From Nocardia mexicana NBRC 108244 (GTDB lineage: Bacteria; Actinomycetota; Actinomycetes; Mycobacteriales; Mycobacteriaceae), in assembly GCF_001613165.1 (NCBI RefSeq), contig NZ_BDBV01000073.1, positions 53,143 to 117,142 on the forward strand: DNA of 64,000 nt, given 5' to 3'. Of the stretch, positions 34,735 through 42,936 are shown piece after piece (the first letter of the stretch is position 1; every line of letters begins with the position of its first letter). The translations under genes and the position numbers were made by a program. Below the pieces are notes generated by a model, which was given only the letters and a program-made list of their open reading frames with translations, was not told the DNA's origin and did no database searches.

Positions 34735-35489
34735 GGGGTGCCTCCTGAGCGATGGTCGGGGGAGTGGGGAAGCGAGTGGAATGCGCCGTGCAGGAACACC
34801 AGCCCGGTGTCCGGATCGCGGGCGCCCGCCGCCACGACCTCGCCGATGAACAGGACGTGATCACCGACGTCGTAGGTCCGGTCGAGCACACATTCGAGCC
34901 AGGCGGGGGAGTCGAACAGCAGCGCTCCGGTGCGGCCGCCGGGCCGGGTGCGCTGCGCGGTCAGCGCCCCGTCGCGAACGGTCCGGTCTCGAGCGAAAAG
35001 GCTTGCCAGCGACTGTGATCCACCGTCGAGTATGGACAGCGACCAGACGCGCGATGCGCGGATCGCCCTGCCGAAGCCGGAGCCCGTCCGCAGGGCGATG
35101 GACACCAGCGGCGGCTCCAGCGACAGCGACGACACGGAGTTGACGGTGACCGCATCGTGCCGCCGGCCGCCGGGCCTGTCGACGTATGTGCCGGCGATCG
35201 CGACGCCGGTCGCGAAGCTCCGCATGACGGCGCGCAGATCGACGTCGGCGGAAGCCGAGGTGGGCGCTGCCCGTGGCGACAGCAGTCGGCCGCGCCGCGT
35301 TGATGCCGGACTGTGGCCCCGGCCGGCGGGTTCCGTCCAACCCCACACGGATCCCGGTACGGTCACGTCCTCGATCGCAGGTCGCGGTTCGGTCCAGTCG
35401 ACGGCCGGTTCGGCAATCTGTCCGCCGGACACGTCCGGGCCGGGGTCGGACGCTGGTGCGGCGCCGCGTGTTTCGACGGGAGTTCGCAT
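34731..35489 (-). CDS. HpaC-like flavin reductase
   Basis: A 252-residue protein. The C-terminal 165 residues are a flavin reductase split-barrel domain: LRAVMRSFATGVAIAGTY, DAVTVNSVSSLSLEPPLVSIAL (core VTVNSVSSLSLEPPLVS), SILDGGSQSLASLFA and VGDHVLFIGEVV. The first 85 residues are Pro/Gly-rich and unlike the family; the true start could be downstream. It would supply reduced FMN or FAD to the monooxygenase encoded next, with which it overlaps by 4 bp. It begins 2 bp after the BBE-type gene. Confidence 0.85.
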   Translation of the reverse strand: MRTPVETRGAAPASDPGPDVSGGQIAEPAVDWTEPRPAIEDVTVPGSVWGWTEPAGRGHSPASTRRGRLLSPRAAPTSASADVDLRAVMRSFATGVAIAGTYVDRPGGRRHDAVTVNSVSSLSLEPPLVSIALRTGSGFGRAIRASRVWSLSILDGGSQSLASLFARDRTVRDGALTAQRTRPGGRTGALLFDSPAWLECVLDRTYDVGDHVLFIGEVVAAGARDPDTGLVFLHGAFHSLPHSPDHRSGGTP

Positions 35490-35491
35490 AC

Positions 35492-36838
35492 TCACACCGC
35501 CTGGCAGAAGTCGAAGACCCGGTGCGGGTCGTAGCGGCGCTTGATCCGGGACAGCCGGGCATGGTTCGCGCCGTAATAGGCCGTGCGCCACTCGGTCAGC
35601 GCCGGATCGGTGAAATTGACGTAGGCGGAATCGGTGGCGTGCACGCCCATCTCCTCGTGCACGCCGTCGAGCCATTCCAGGTTGCACCACACCGTGCGCG
35701 CGGAATCCGAAGGGCTCCAGGAGGTGTCCATGGAGATCAGGAACAGCGTGTCCCGGTGCGGGAAAGCCGTGGCGGACACCGGGATCCGGTTGATCGCACC
35801 GCCCCAGGTGAACAGGGCGACGCCGCCACCATCGGGATTGCCGCTGCCGGGAAGGCGTTCGACCGCGGCGACGATCGTCTCGATGCCGTCGTCGGGCAGC
35901 GGTTTCGGGGTGGTGCGGGTACGCACGGCGAACGGGAGGCCCGAGGTCTCGTGGTGCAGGAAGTCCTTCGCCTCCCAATACGTGCGGTCGTCGATATCGC
36001 AGCGATACGGCGCGGCGGCGGCGACGGCGGGCGCGAGCAGCTCACGCAATTCCGCTGCCGGGCCCAGGTATTGGCCGATGACCGAGACGGTGCCCGGGCG
36101 GTCGCCCGCGCGAGCGGCGCCGATGCGGGCGGCGAATTCGTCGGGCGCGTCCGCCATGATCTCCTGCATGACCGACAGCACCTCGCGGGCGTGCGACCAC
36201 TCCCACAGCAGCAGGCAGGTCGAACCGGGGCGCGCCGGACGGGCCTGGAAGGTGAACGAGGTGTTGACGCCGAAGTTTCCGCCGCCCCCGCCGCGGCACG
36301 CCCAGAACAGATCGGCGTTCTCGGTCGCGCTGCAGCGGCGAACCGTGCCGTCGGCGAGCACGATGTCGGTCTCGACCAGCGCGTCGCAGGTGAGGCCGAA
36401 GGCCCGCGAGACCGCCGCCACGCCGCCGCCGAGCGTCAGCCCGCCGATGCCGACCTCGTCCGAATTCCCCAGGGGGAGAGCGAGATCGTGCCGCTGCAGC
36501 GCGGCGGAGAGGGCGCCGCTGCGGGTTCCGCCGCCGACGGTGACCAGGCCGGTGCCGGTATCGATACGAATCTCGTCGAGCGCCCGCAGATCCAGCACCA
36601 GCCCGGTACCGGTGGAGAATCCCGCGTAGCTGTGGCCCCCGCCGCGGGGAGCGACCGTCACGCCGCGGTCGCGGGCCCAGCCGACCGCGTTCGCCACGTC
36701 CGCGGCGTCTCGCACCGACAGCGCGCCCAGCGGCCGGATATCGGCGTAGCGAGTGTTGAACGGCCTCGTGGCCGCGGCGAAACCCGGATCGCCGGGCAGA
36801 TGCAGCCGTCCGCCGACGAGCCCCTGCAGCTCGTTCAC
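35492..36838 (-). CDS. BBE-type FAD-linked oxidase (VAO/PCMH family)
   Basis: A 448-residue oxidase. The FAD-binding PCMH domain has VTVAPRGGGHSYAG, whose His69 is the expected 8-alpha covalent FAD attachment. The second attachment Cys of bicovalent members is missing (LGNSDEVGIGGLTLGGG at that loop), so the flavin should be singly linked. The C-terminal BBE motif is NFTDPALTEWRTAYYGANHA followed by RLSRIKRRYDPHRVF. Such enzymes oxidise alcohols, amines or C-C/C-N bonds with O2. GTG start at 36838 with GGAGGAG, overlapping the preceding stop (GTGA). In this cluster it may dehydrogenate the hydrazine-containing intermediate. Confidence 0.87.
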   Translation of the reverse strand: MNELQGLVGGRLHLPGDPGFAAATRPFNTRYADIRPLGALSVRDAADVANAVGWARDRGVTVAPRGGGHSYAGFSTGTGLVLDLRALDEIRIDTGTGLVTVGGGTRSGALSAALQRHDLALPLGNSDEVGIGGLTLGGGVAAVSRAFGLTCDALVETDIVLADGTVRRCSATENADLFWACRGGGGGNFGVNTSFTFQARPARPGSTCLLLWEWSHAREVLSVMQEIMADAPDEFAARIGAARAGDRPGTVSVIGQYLGPAAELRELLAPAVAAAAPYRCDIDDRTYWEAKDFLHHETSGLPFAVRTRTTPKPLPDDGIETIVAAVERLPGSGNPDGGGVALFTWGGAINRIPVSATAFPHRDTLFLISMDTSWSPSDSARTVWCNLEWLDGVHEEMGVHATDSAYVNFTDPALTEWRTAYYGANHARLSRIKRRYDPHRVFDFCQAV

Positions 36839-37158
36839 CGCAACTCCTCCAGATAGGAGATGCCGGTGGAACCGTTGGGCCCGTGGCGTTCCCACTCCTC
36901 ACGCAGCCGGAGCACGCCGTCGTCGGTGTGCTCGGGCGTGGAGCGGGCGACGCCGGTGACGAGCTCGCCGCCGGCGAGCACCATGGTGTACGCCAGCTCG
37001 AGTACCCCGGCCTCGTCCACGACGCCGTTGACGCTGCCGCGCCGCACCGGGCCCCCGGCGAAGTGCGCCCAGACCAGATCGCCCTGCTGGTGGTAGCGCG
37101 CGATCACGCCGTCGTCGGCGGCCGGGTTGTGGAATCGGCGGCCCTCGTAATTGATCAT
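36835..37158 (-). CDS. Small conserved protein, n-acetylglutamate-synthase-like annotation group
   Basis: A 107-residue protein beginning MINYEGRRFHNPAADDGV with VWAHFAGGPVRRGSVNGVVD and LRLREEWERHGPNGSTGISY. It matches a widespread family of small beta-rich proteins (often mislabelled N-acetylglutamate synthase) of about 105-110 residues with no proven activity. Its start overlaps the ATP-grasp stop and its stop overlaps the BBE start (4 bp each), so it is translated as part of the chain. It may be a lipocalin-like binding protein for a pathway intermediate; that is a guess. Confidence 0.7.
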   Translation of the reverse strand: MINYEGRRFHNPAADDGVIARYHQQGDLVWAHFAGGPVRRGSVNGVVDEAGVLELAYTMVLAGGELVTGVARSTPEHTDDGVLRLREEWERHGPNGSTGISYLEELR

Positions 37159-38453
37159 TTGTCGGCATCCAGGAGTCCGGCCGGGAGCGTGAATGTCGCA
37201 CCGGGAGCGGGCGGGTCGAGCGGATGGGCCTCGAGCACGACGAGATCCGCTGCGGCATCCAGTAATTCGTTGCAGCGGCGGGCGTTCGACGCCTCGCACA
37301 CCACGAAGGAATGCCGCGCGATGTAGCCGCCGGGCGGCAGCCGCAGTTCCGCGCCCGGATCGACCATCGCCGCGGCGGTCACCAGGCCGACGGCGCGGTC
37401 GGGGACGCGCACGGCACGCACCACGCAGTCGCGCCCCGGGTAGCCGAACCGGATGCCCGCCACCGCGTTCCGCGTGGGATTGAGCGTGGGGCGGCGGCCC
37501 GAGGCGATATCCACCAGCACCTCACCCGGATCGATCCCCGTGGCGATCTTGCCGAGGTAGGGAATCAGATCGCCGCCCAGCCGGCCGTTGATCTCGATGA
37601 TCAGGGGGCCGCGGCTGGTCAGCCGCACCTCGCTGTGCGTGATCCCGTTCTCGATACCGAGCTCGCGGTGGGCGCGCGCGAGCGTGCCCATGAGGGTGTC
37701 GTCGCGCAGCAGCGGGTCGTCGGCATCGACGATGTGGCCGAGTTCCTCGAAATAGGGTTCGAGCCCGGTCCGCTTGCGCGCCAGGAACATCGGCAGGTAC
37801 TCGCCCTTGTAGACGGCGGCGTCGATGCTGATCTCCGGGCCGACCGCGTACTCCTCGACCAGCGCGGTCCCGCGGTACGGCTCGTCGCCGATGGTGCTGG
37901 CCCCGGCCGCGACGCCGAAGCCGGAATCCAGCTCGGCGCGATCGGCCGCGAGCACCACGCCCATGCTGGCGCCCAGCGCCTGCGGCTTCACCACCACCGG
38001 GTAGCCGATGCGGGCGGCCGCGGTGCGCGCCTGCTCTAGGGTGTGGGTGAGCTCGAACCGCGGCTGCAGCAGCCCGGCCGCGGTCAGCACGGAGCGGGTG
38101 CGGTGCTTGTTGCGGCAGCCGCGGACCCCGGCCTCGGTGAGACCCGGCACGCCGAATTCGTCGGCCAGGTCGGCGGCGGGCTGCACCAGCGGTTCGTCCC
38201 AGCACAGCACCCCGGCGATGCTGCGGCGCCGGGCGATCCGGCGCGCCTGATCGGCGAGGATCTCGTGGTCGAACAGGTTGGCGACGGTGATGTCGTCGAA
38301 ATAGCCGCGCTGCCAGGTGGGTTCGATGTTGTTGAGCAACACCAGATCCAGGCCGAGGGCGCGGGCGCGCGCATGCGCCGAGCGCACCAGATACTCCCGG
38401 TACAGTTGCAGCCCGCTGCCGATGGCCAGCAGCGCATCGTTGGTGGTGTTCAT
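37155..38453 (-). CDS. ATP-grasp ligase
   Basis: A 432-residue carboxylate-amine ligase of the ATP-grasp fold. Residues 1-110 form a pre-ATP-grasp domain (LLAIGSGLQLYREYLVR); the ATP-binding lid and core follow with YPVVVKPQALGASMGVVLA, GTALVEEYAVGPEISIDA and the metal-binding IIEINGRLGGDLIPYLG. A C-terminal domain (VAGIRFGYPG, PGGYIARHSFVV) completes the CarB/BL00235-like layout used in dipeptide and amide formation. It lies 31 bp after the DAO-type oxidase gene. With no NRPS in the cluster it is the best candidate for coupling the N-N-containing acid to an amino acid. Confidence 0.88.
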   Translation of the reverse strand: MNTTNDALLAIGSGLQLYREYLVRSAHARARALGLDLVLLNNIEPTWQRGYFDDITVANLFDHEILADQARRIARRRSIAGVLCWDEPLVQPAADLADEFGVPGLTEAGVRGCRNKHRTRSVLTAAGLLQPRFELTHTLEQARTAAARIGYPVVVKPQALGASMGVVLAADRAELDSGFGVAAGASTIGDEPYRGTALVEEYAVGPEISIDAAVYKGEYLPMFLARKRTGLEPYFEELGHIVDADDPLLRDDTLMGTLARAHRELGIENGITHSEVRLTSRGPLIIEINGRLGGDLIPYLGKIATGIDPGEVLVDIASGRRPTLNPTRNAVAGIRFGYPGRDCVVRAVRVPDRAVGLVTAAAMVDPGAELRLPPGGYIARHSFVVCEASNARRCNELLDAAADLVVLEAHPLDPPAPGATFTLPAGLLDADK

Positions 38454-38484
38454 GGGTTTCCCTCTCCTGTGGGGCTTTTCGGTC

Positions 38485-39504
38485 TCATGCCGCCAGGGCG
38501 TCGGCGGCGAGTTCGGCGATCTGGTCGGCGATCAGCGGGGCGGTGCGGAAGCCGTCGCCGCCGACGGCCGCGCGCGCCCAGACCGCGGGGCCGACCCGTT
38601 CCAGCGCCGCCCGGCCGGTCCGGGCGTCGACGCTGTAGTGGCAGTGCTTGACCGCCACCACCGGGTAGCGGTCCGGTTCGGCGAGCACGCGCTCGCGGCA
38701 GCGCCGCGCGGCCGCGCGATCGGCGTCGGCGGGTTCGGTCAGGGTGGCCACGGTGCGGCACATGGTGGTGGCGCTGAGCTTCAGCAGGGTGCCCGCACCG
38801 GGCGGCAGCAGCCATCCGGTACCGTCGGCGCCGAGCCCTGCGGCCGCGGGCGCCTGCTCCCACCAGGTCGTGAGTTCGCCCGGCGGCCGCACGTAGACGA
38901 CGGTCTGACGATGCAGCTCGGTCGCGGTATCGACCAGGCCCCGCGTCCACACCCCGGCCGCGACGAGGACGAGATCGCCCGCCACGGCGCCGCCGTCGGA
39001 CAGCTCCAGGCGGGCCGCGCCGGTGTCCACGGCAGTCACCTCGCACCACGGTCGCAGGGTGACCGTCGGCTGTCCGCGCAGCCAGCGCACCGCCGCGTGC
39101 AGCACGCGTTCGGCCAGCAGGACCCCGGCATCGAGCTCCTGAACGCCGACGTGGTTCTCGGGAAAAACCATGTGCGGCAGGCTGTCCGGCCCGACGACCG
39201 CGGTCTTCGCCGTCGAGCCGACAGCCGCGTCGAGACCGTCCACCGGGCGGGCGGTGACCGCGCCGATGCGGCGATAGAAGCCGCCTCCGAGCAGGCTCTG
39301 CAGCCGCAGCCACTCCCGATGCAGGTACGCGCCGTCACCCGGTGACCCCGAGGAGCGCAGCACCCGGTGCTGGTCGAACGAGCTAGACCCGTGATTGGGT
39401 ATCGGGCCGCGGTCGACGACGGTGACCCGGTGCCCCGCCCGTGCGCACCGGACGGCGGCGACGAGGCCGGTCACTCCGGCACCGGCAATGACGATCTCGA
39501 CCAT
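38485..39504 (-). CDS. DAO-type FAD-dependent oxidoreductase (glycine/sarcosine-oxidase-like)
   Basis: A 339-residue flavoprotein with an N-terminal Rossmann motif VEIVIAGAGVTGLVAAVRCA, the acidic end VVDRGPIP, and the DAO-fold core (SFDQHRVLRSSGSP; LVLVAAGVWTRGLVD; VGGDGFRTAPLIADQI near the C-terminus). It resembles glycine and sarcosine oxidases acting on C-N bonds. In s56-p1 biosynthesis a flavoprotein of this type (Spb36) cleaves N6-(carboxymethylamino)lysine after the N-N bond is made. Its ATG (39504) overlaps the end of the synthetase-like gene by 34 bp, so the two are translated together. Function here is inferred from that parallel. Confidence 0.83.
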   Translation of the reverse strand: MVEIVIAGAGVTGLVAAVRCARAGHRVTVVDRGPIPNHGSSSFDQHRVLRSSGSPGDGAYLHREWLRLQSLLGGGFYRRIGAVTARPVDGLDAAVGSTAKTAVVGPDSLPHMVFPENHVGVQELDAGVLLAERVLHAAVRWLRGQPTVTLRPWCEVTAVDTGAARLELSDGGAVAGDLVLVAAGVWTRGLVDTATELHRQTVVYVRPPGELTTWWEQAPAAAGLGADGTGWLLPPGAGTLLKLSATTMCRTVATLTEPADADRAAARRCRERVLAEPDRYPVVAVKHCHYSVDARTGRAALERVGPAVWARAAVGGDGFRTAPLIADQIAELAADALAA

Positions 39505-41057
39505 CTCACCCCCTCGTCGGAGGTGGGCGGGGCCGCGTCGAGCTCGGCGGACAGGCGCGGCAGTGCGATCGGTTCCACGGTGGCGCGGGCGCCGACGCCG
39601 TCGATCGCGGTGTCGGGCAGGGCCGTCGCCAGATCGATGAGAATCGGTGCGGCACAGCGCAACAGCACCTCCGCCTCGTGGCACAGGTCACCGGCGGACA
39701 GCGTCGACCGGTCCAGGCGCGCGAGCTGCTGGGTCAGCGTGGCCGCCGCCCGATTCAGGCTGAACCGCGGCAGCTCGTAGGCGGTCCGGAAGCGCTCGAC
39801 CATGCGCACGGCATCCGTGCGGGACCGCCCCGAGATCGGCAGCGGGCCGCGGCCCACCCACTCGGCGGTGCGAGCGGCGATCCGGTTCCACGGCTGCACC
39901 AGGCGGATTCGGGTCAGCCGGTCCAATTCGCGGCGGCTGAAGCTCGTCCGCTGGGTCTCCGGGCTGTCGCAGGCCAGATGGAATCGGATGAGGTCGCGCG
40001 GCACCGCGGCGGCCAGCTCGCGACCCCACACCAGATGCCCGCGGCTGGTGGAGAACTTCTCCCGGTCCAGCTCGTAGAACTCGTTGGTGAGGAAGCGCGC
40101 GGGCAGCGGGTAGTGCTCGCCGTAGGCCAGCAGCATGGCCAGGCCGGAGATGGCGAACGGGTGGATATTGTCCACGCCGAGGAAGTACACGATCTCGCTG
40201 CCCGCCTCGCGCCGCCACAGTTCGTCCTCCGAACTCGGGGACAGGCCCGCGCTTTCGGCGGCCAGCATGGAGCAGTACATCGTCCACGCCACCGGTTCCG
40301 CGTTCGGATTCACCACCTGGCCGGGCAGGTCCGGTGCCGGGATCCCCCATGCCAGCGGGTAGGTGACCGGAAAATCCGCGAGCGGCTTGGCGAGGATCTC
40401 GCCGATGACCTGTGCCGCGTGCGGGCGCAGGGCGGCGGCGATCCGGTCGAAGTGCGCGCGCAGCTGTCCGCGGTACTGCTCGGCGGGCAGCACCAACACC
40501 TCCGCCTCGCGAAATTCCAACGGCTCCCGCGGATCTCGGGCCGGACGCGGATCGAGCAGTTCCGCCGCCGCGACGGGATGGCCGCAGCTCTCGCACAATC
40601 CGCCGCAGCTGGTGGCCAGGCATACCGGGCAGGTCCCGGTGATGTGACCGTCCACCAGATACTCGCCAGTGCGTGGTGCGTACGGAAACCGCATGTGCCG
40701 CAACCGCAACCGGCCGCGGGCGCGCAGGTCGGCCACCACCTTGGTGACGAACGCGGTGAAGCGATCCTCCCAGCCGGTGAAGCCGTCGGCGGCGATCCCG
40801 AGCGCGCCCAGCGTGGCCTCGACCTCCGCGGCCGAACGCCGGACCAGTGCCTCGGGGGTGGTGCCGAGCCGCCGCGCGGTCGTCACCACGAAGGTCGAGG
40901 TGTCCTGAATTCCGGTGCCGAACAACACCGTACGGCCGGTGGCTCGCAGGTATCGGGAGTAGACGTCGGCGGCCAGGAACGGTCCCGCGATATGCCCCAG
41001 GTGGAGGTCGCCGTTGGCGGTCGGGGCGGGGGAGATGACGATGGTCGGTCCGGTCAC
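39471..41057 (-). CDS. MetRS-like hydrazine synthetase subunit (amino-acid-activating)
   Basis: A 528-residue class I aminoacyl-tRNA-synthetase-like protein of the methionyl type. Seen: the HIGH-type motif HLGH at residues 19-22, a zinc knuckle (Cys143/Cys146 and Cys155/Cys158), FLGVDNIHPFAISG near 292-305 and the KMSKS-equivalent KFSTS at 334-338. The C-terminal helical part is short and ends at 528, without an EMAP-like tRNA-binding domain. It begins with GTG overlapping the cupin stop (GTGA). In Spb40, Tri28 and PyrN-type enzymes this MetRS domain esterifies an amino acid onto an N-hydroxylated amine, after which the cupin domain rearranges it to an N-N bond. Here the two are separate proteins. 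Housekeeping MetRS is the main alternative, disfavoured by context. Confidence 0.87.
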   Translation of the reverse strand: MTGPTIVISPAPTANGDLHLGHIAGPFLAADVYSRYLRATGRTVLFGTGIQDTSTFVVTTARRLGTTPEALVRRSAAEVEATLGALGIAADGFTGWEDRFTAFVTKVVADLRARGRLRLRHMRFPYAPRTGEYLVDGHITGTCPVCLATSCGGLCESCGHPVAAAELLDPRPARDPREPLEFREAEVLVLPAEQYRGQLRAHFDRIAAALRPHAAQVIGEILAKPLADFPVTYPLAWGIPAPDLPGQVVNPNAEPVAWTMYCSMLAAESAGLSPSSEDELWRREAGSEIVYFLGVDNIHPFAISGLAMLLAYGEHYPLPARFLTNEFYELDREKFSTSRGHLVWGRELAAAVPRDLIRFHLACDSPETQRTSFSRRELDRLTRIRLVQPWNRIAARTAEWVGRGPLPISGRSRTDAVRMVERFRTAYELPRFSLNRAAATLTQQLARLDRSTLSAGDLCHEAEVLLRCAAPILIDLATALPDTAIDGVGARATVEPIALPRLSAELDAAPPTSDEGVRWSRSSLPVPE

Positions 41058-41446
41058 GAGCGCGTCCCCTGTCCCGCGGAGGCGCCGTGCCGGGCGGTGA
41101 AGGCCGCCGACATCTCCGTGTCCCACCAGATCGCATACCACTCGAAGTCGCCGTCACCGGTGTTGCGGACGTGATGGGTCGATCCGGGCGCCAGGCAGGC
41201 GAGGTCACCGGCCCGGAACTCCCGTTCCCGGCCGTCGACGTCGAGGACGGCGCTGCCCGCGATCGCGATGAACAGCTCGTGCTCGTGGTGGGCGTGTGCG
41301 TGCGACGCCGCGCCCGGGCCCAGCACGCACCAGGCGCCCTCGAACGGTGCGCTGAGCGCCGCCCACGGCAGCAGACGCTGCGAGGCGACCCCGTAGGCCT
41401 CGGTGAGCGCGCCGCGGTCGAGGCGGCGAATCTCGTTGCCGCTCAT
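41054..41446 (-). CDS. Stand-alone cupin of the hydrazine-forming pair
   Basis: A 130-residue single-domain cupin. Motif 1 is canonical: Gly45-x5-His51-x-His53-x3-Glu57-x6-Gly64 in a His-rich loop (HAHAHHEHELF). Motif 2 supplies His91 and Asn95 in PGSTHHVRN. A metal site is therefore intact. The start is ATG 41446 and the stop overlaps the MetRS-like gene. In known N-N-forming enzymes the cupin sits at one end of a didomain protein and catalyses rearrangement of the O-aminoacyl hydroxylamine. The two-gene, coupled form seen here is consistent with the same reaction by a complex. Confidence 0.85.
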   Translation of the reverse strand: MSGNEIRRLDRGALTEAYGVASQRLLPWAALSAPFEGAWCVLGPGAASHAHAHHEHELFIAIAGSAVLDVDGREREFRAGDLACLAPGSTHHVRNTGDGDFEWYAIWWDTEMSAAFTARHGASAGQGTRS

Positions 41447-41517
41447 GCTGTGTTCGATTGCGGCATGAGCGGGGGCCTGCGTGGTTACGCTCCGCTGCCG
41501 CCTCCGGCCCTGACCGC

Positions 41518-42867
41518 TCATGCCGAACGCACCTCCGCGACCGCCCGCTCCCGCATATCGGCCCGCCGGTCGATCAGGTCGTCGACGATGTCCTGGGAGC
41601 GGTGCGCGAGCACGCTGATCAAGGTGTCGGAGATGCCGTGCGTGGCCTCGTTGACACCCTGCAGATACACCGCGCCCCGGGCGGATCCGCCGAGTTCCAT
41701 CCGGTAGCGCCGGGTCACCTCGATGCCGGGCAGGCCGACGCGGTCGGCGAGATCGCGGACGAGGGCGGGCATCTCGGGGGAGTAGCCGGTGCCCAGCAGG
41801 ACCAGATCGCACCGCATCGGCTCGAGCTGCCCGCTGCGCAGATCGCGCAGCTCGAGCACGACCTCCTCGCCGTCCATCCGCGCCGAGACGACGTCGGTCA
41901 TGGGGAGGATGCGAGAACGCTGCTGCCCCAGCATCTTCTGCCGGTACAGCATCGAGTACAGCTCGTCGAGGAACGGCGGCGCCAGGCCCGCGTAGTTGGT
42001 CAGATGCATCTCGTCGAGGATCCGGCGGCGGGCCTCGCCCTCGCTGTAGTAGAACTCGTCGACGAACGACGAGTAGAACAGCTCGTTGACGAACTTGCTG
42101 GTCTGGTAGTTCTGCAGCCCGATCGAGCGCACCACCATGGTCGGGGCGGCGGCGGGCAGATCGCTGTGCAGGGCCATGAACATCTCGGCGGCGCTCTGGG
42201 CACCACCCACCACCACCGGGCGCACCGGCCGCGCGCCGTCGACCTCGGCGATGCGGCTGCAGTACTGGGTGCTGTGGATGATCCGATCGGCGGGCAGCTC
42301 GGCGAACACATCGGGGACGTGCGGATCGCGCCCGGTGCCGAACACCAGGTCGCGGCAGGAGATTCGGTCACCGCCCGCCAGCTGCACCGTCCAGCCCACG
42401 ATGCGGCCGTCGGCCCCGCGGCGGGGCTCGGCCTGCCGCACGCGCGCGCCGTAGCGCACCCGGACGTGTTCGAGCGAATGCGCCACCCACTGCTGATATT
42501 CCGACAGCTCCCAGCGGTAGGGATTGAAGGTGGACAGGTTGACGAACTCGTCGAGCTGCCGGCGCTCGTGCAGGAAGTTGAGGAACGAGTAGCGACTGCG
42601 CGGATTGCGCAGGGTCACCAGGTCTTTGAGGAACGATACCTGGCTGCGGGCCCACGGCAGCAGCAGATTGCGCTGCCACTTCACGTCGGGATGCTGTTCG
42701 AGCAGCAGGGTGTTCTCGGCGAGGGCGGTCGCCCCGGATTCCTCCAGGGCCACGGCGAGTGCCAGGTTTGCGGGCCCGGCGCCGATGGCCAGGACGTCGA
42801 CGTCGTATGCGGTCACATTCTCCACCTGTGTTGGGATCGGATAACGCTGTGACACAGTCAAATTCAT
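41518..42867 (-). CDS. Lysine N6 / ornithine N5 hydroxylase
   Basis: A 449-residue FAD/NADPH N-monooxygenase. FAD motif VLAIGAGPANLALAVALEE; substrate-side region VKWQRNLLLPWARSQVSFLK with the family's SQVSFLKDLVTLRNP; NADPH motif VVVGGAQSAAEMFM; and the C-terminal ATHGISDTLISVLAHRSQDI. It hydroxylates the side-chain amine of lysine or ornithine; which one is not decidable here. Start ATG 42867; a GTG at 42816 with GGTGGAG is an alternative that would begin at the FAD domain. It heads the operon after a terminator, 71 bp before the cupin gene. No IucA/IucC, NRPS or acyltransferase is near, arguing against a siderophore. Confidence 0.9.
   Translation of the reverse strand: MNLTVSQRYPIPTQVENVTAYDVDVLAIGAGPANLALAVALEESGATALAENTLLLEQHPDVKWQRNLLLPWARSQVSFLKDLVTLRNPRSRYSFLNFLHERRQLDEFVNLSTFNPYRWELSEYQQWVAHSLEHVRVRYGARVRQAEPRRGADGRIVGWTVQLAGGDRISCRDLVFGTGRDPHVPDVFAELPADRIIHSTQYCSRIAEVDGARPVRPVVVGGAQSAAEMFMALHSDLPAAAPTMVVRSIGLQNYQTSKFVNELFYSSFVDEFYYSEGEARRRILDEMHLTNYAGLAPPFLDELYSMLYRQKMLGQQRSRILPMTDVVSARMDGEEVVLELRDLRSGQLEPMRCDLVLLGTGYSPEMPALVRDLADRVGLPGIEVTRRYRMELGGSARGAVYLQGVNEATHGISDTLISVLAHRSQDIVDDLIDRRADMRERAVAEVRSA
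42847..42857. promoter_or_regulatory. Palindrome at the 5' end of the N-hydroxylase gene
   Basis: CTGTG-A-CACAG is a perfect 11-bp palindrome just inside the longer start of the hydroxylase gene and 31 bp before the alternative GTG start at 42816. If the shorter start is used, it would be an upstream operator for the whole biosynthetic operon. No second copy was seen at the other cluster promoter. Confidence 0.3.
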
Positions 42868-42936
42868 GAACGTGTTGGTCGACAGCGTTCGCGGGCATCG
42901 AACATCAACCGATCGATGCGCGGTCGCCACGGCGAA

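Noticed and set aside
39471..41057. A second housekeeping methionyl-tRNA synthetase
   Set aside because: It is shorter than full MetRS forms, lacks an appended tRNA-binding domain and is locked between a cupin and an oxidase gene in a biosynthetic operon. Not excluded without alignment.
41518..42867. A hydroxamate siderophore cluster
   Set aside because: Only the N-hydroxylase fits. There is no NRPS, IucA/IucC-type synthetase, N-acyltransferase or siderophore permease nearby, whereas all partners of N-N formation are present.
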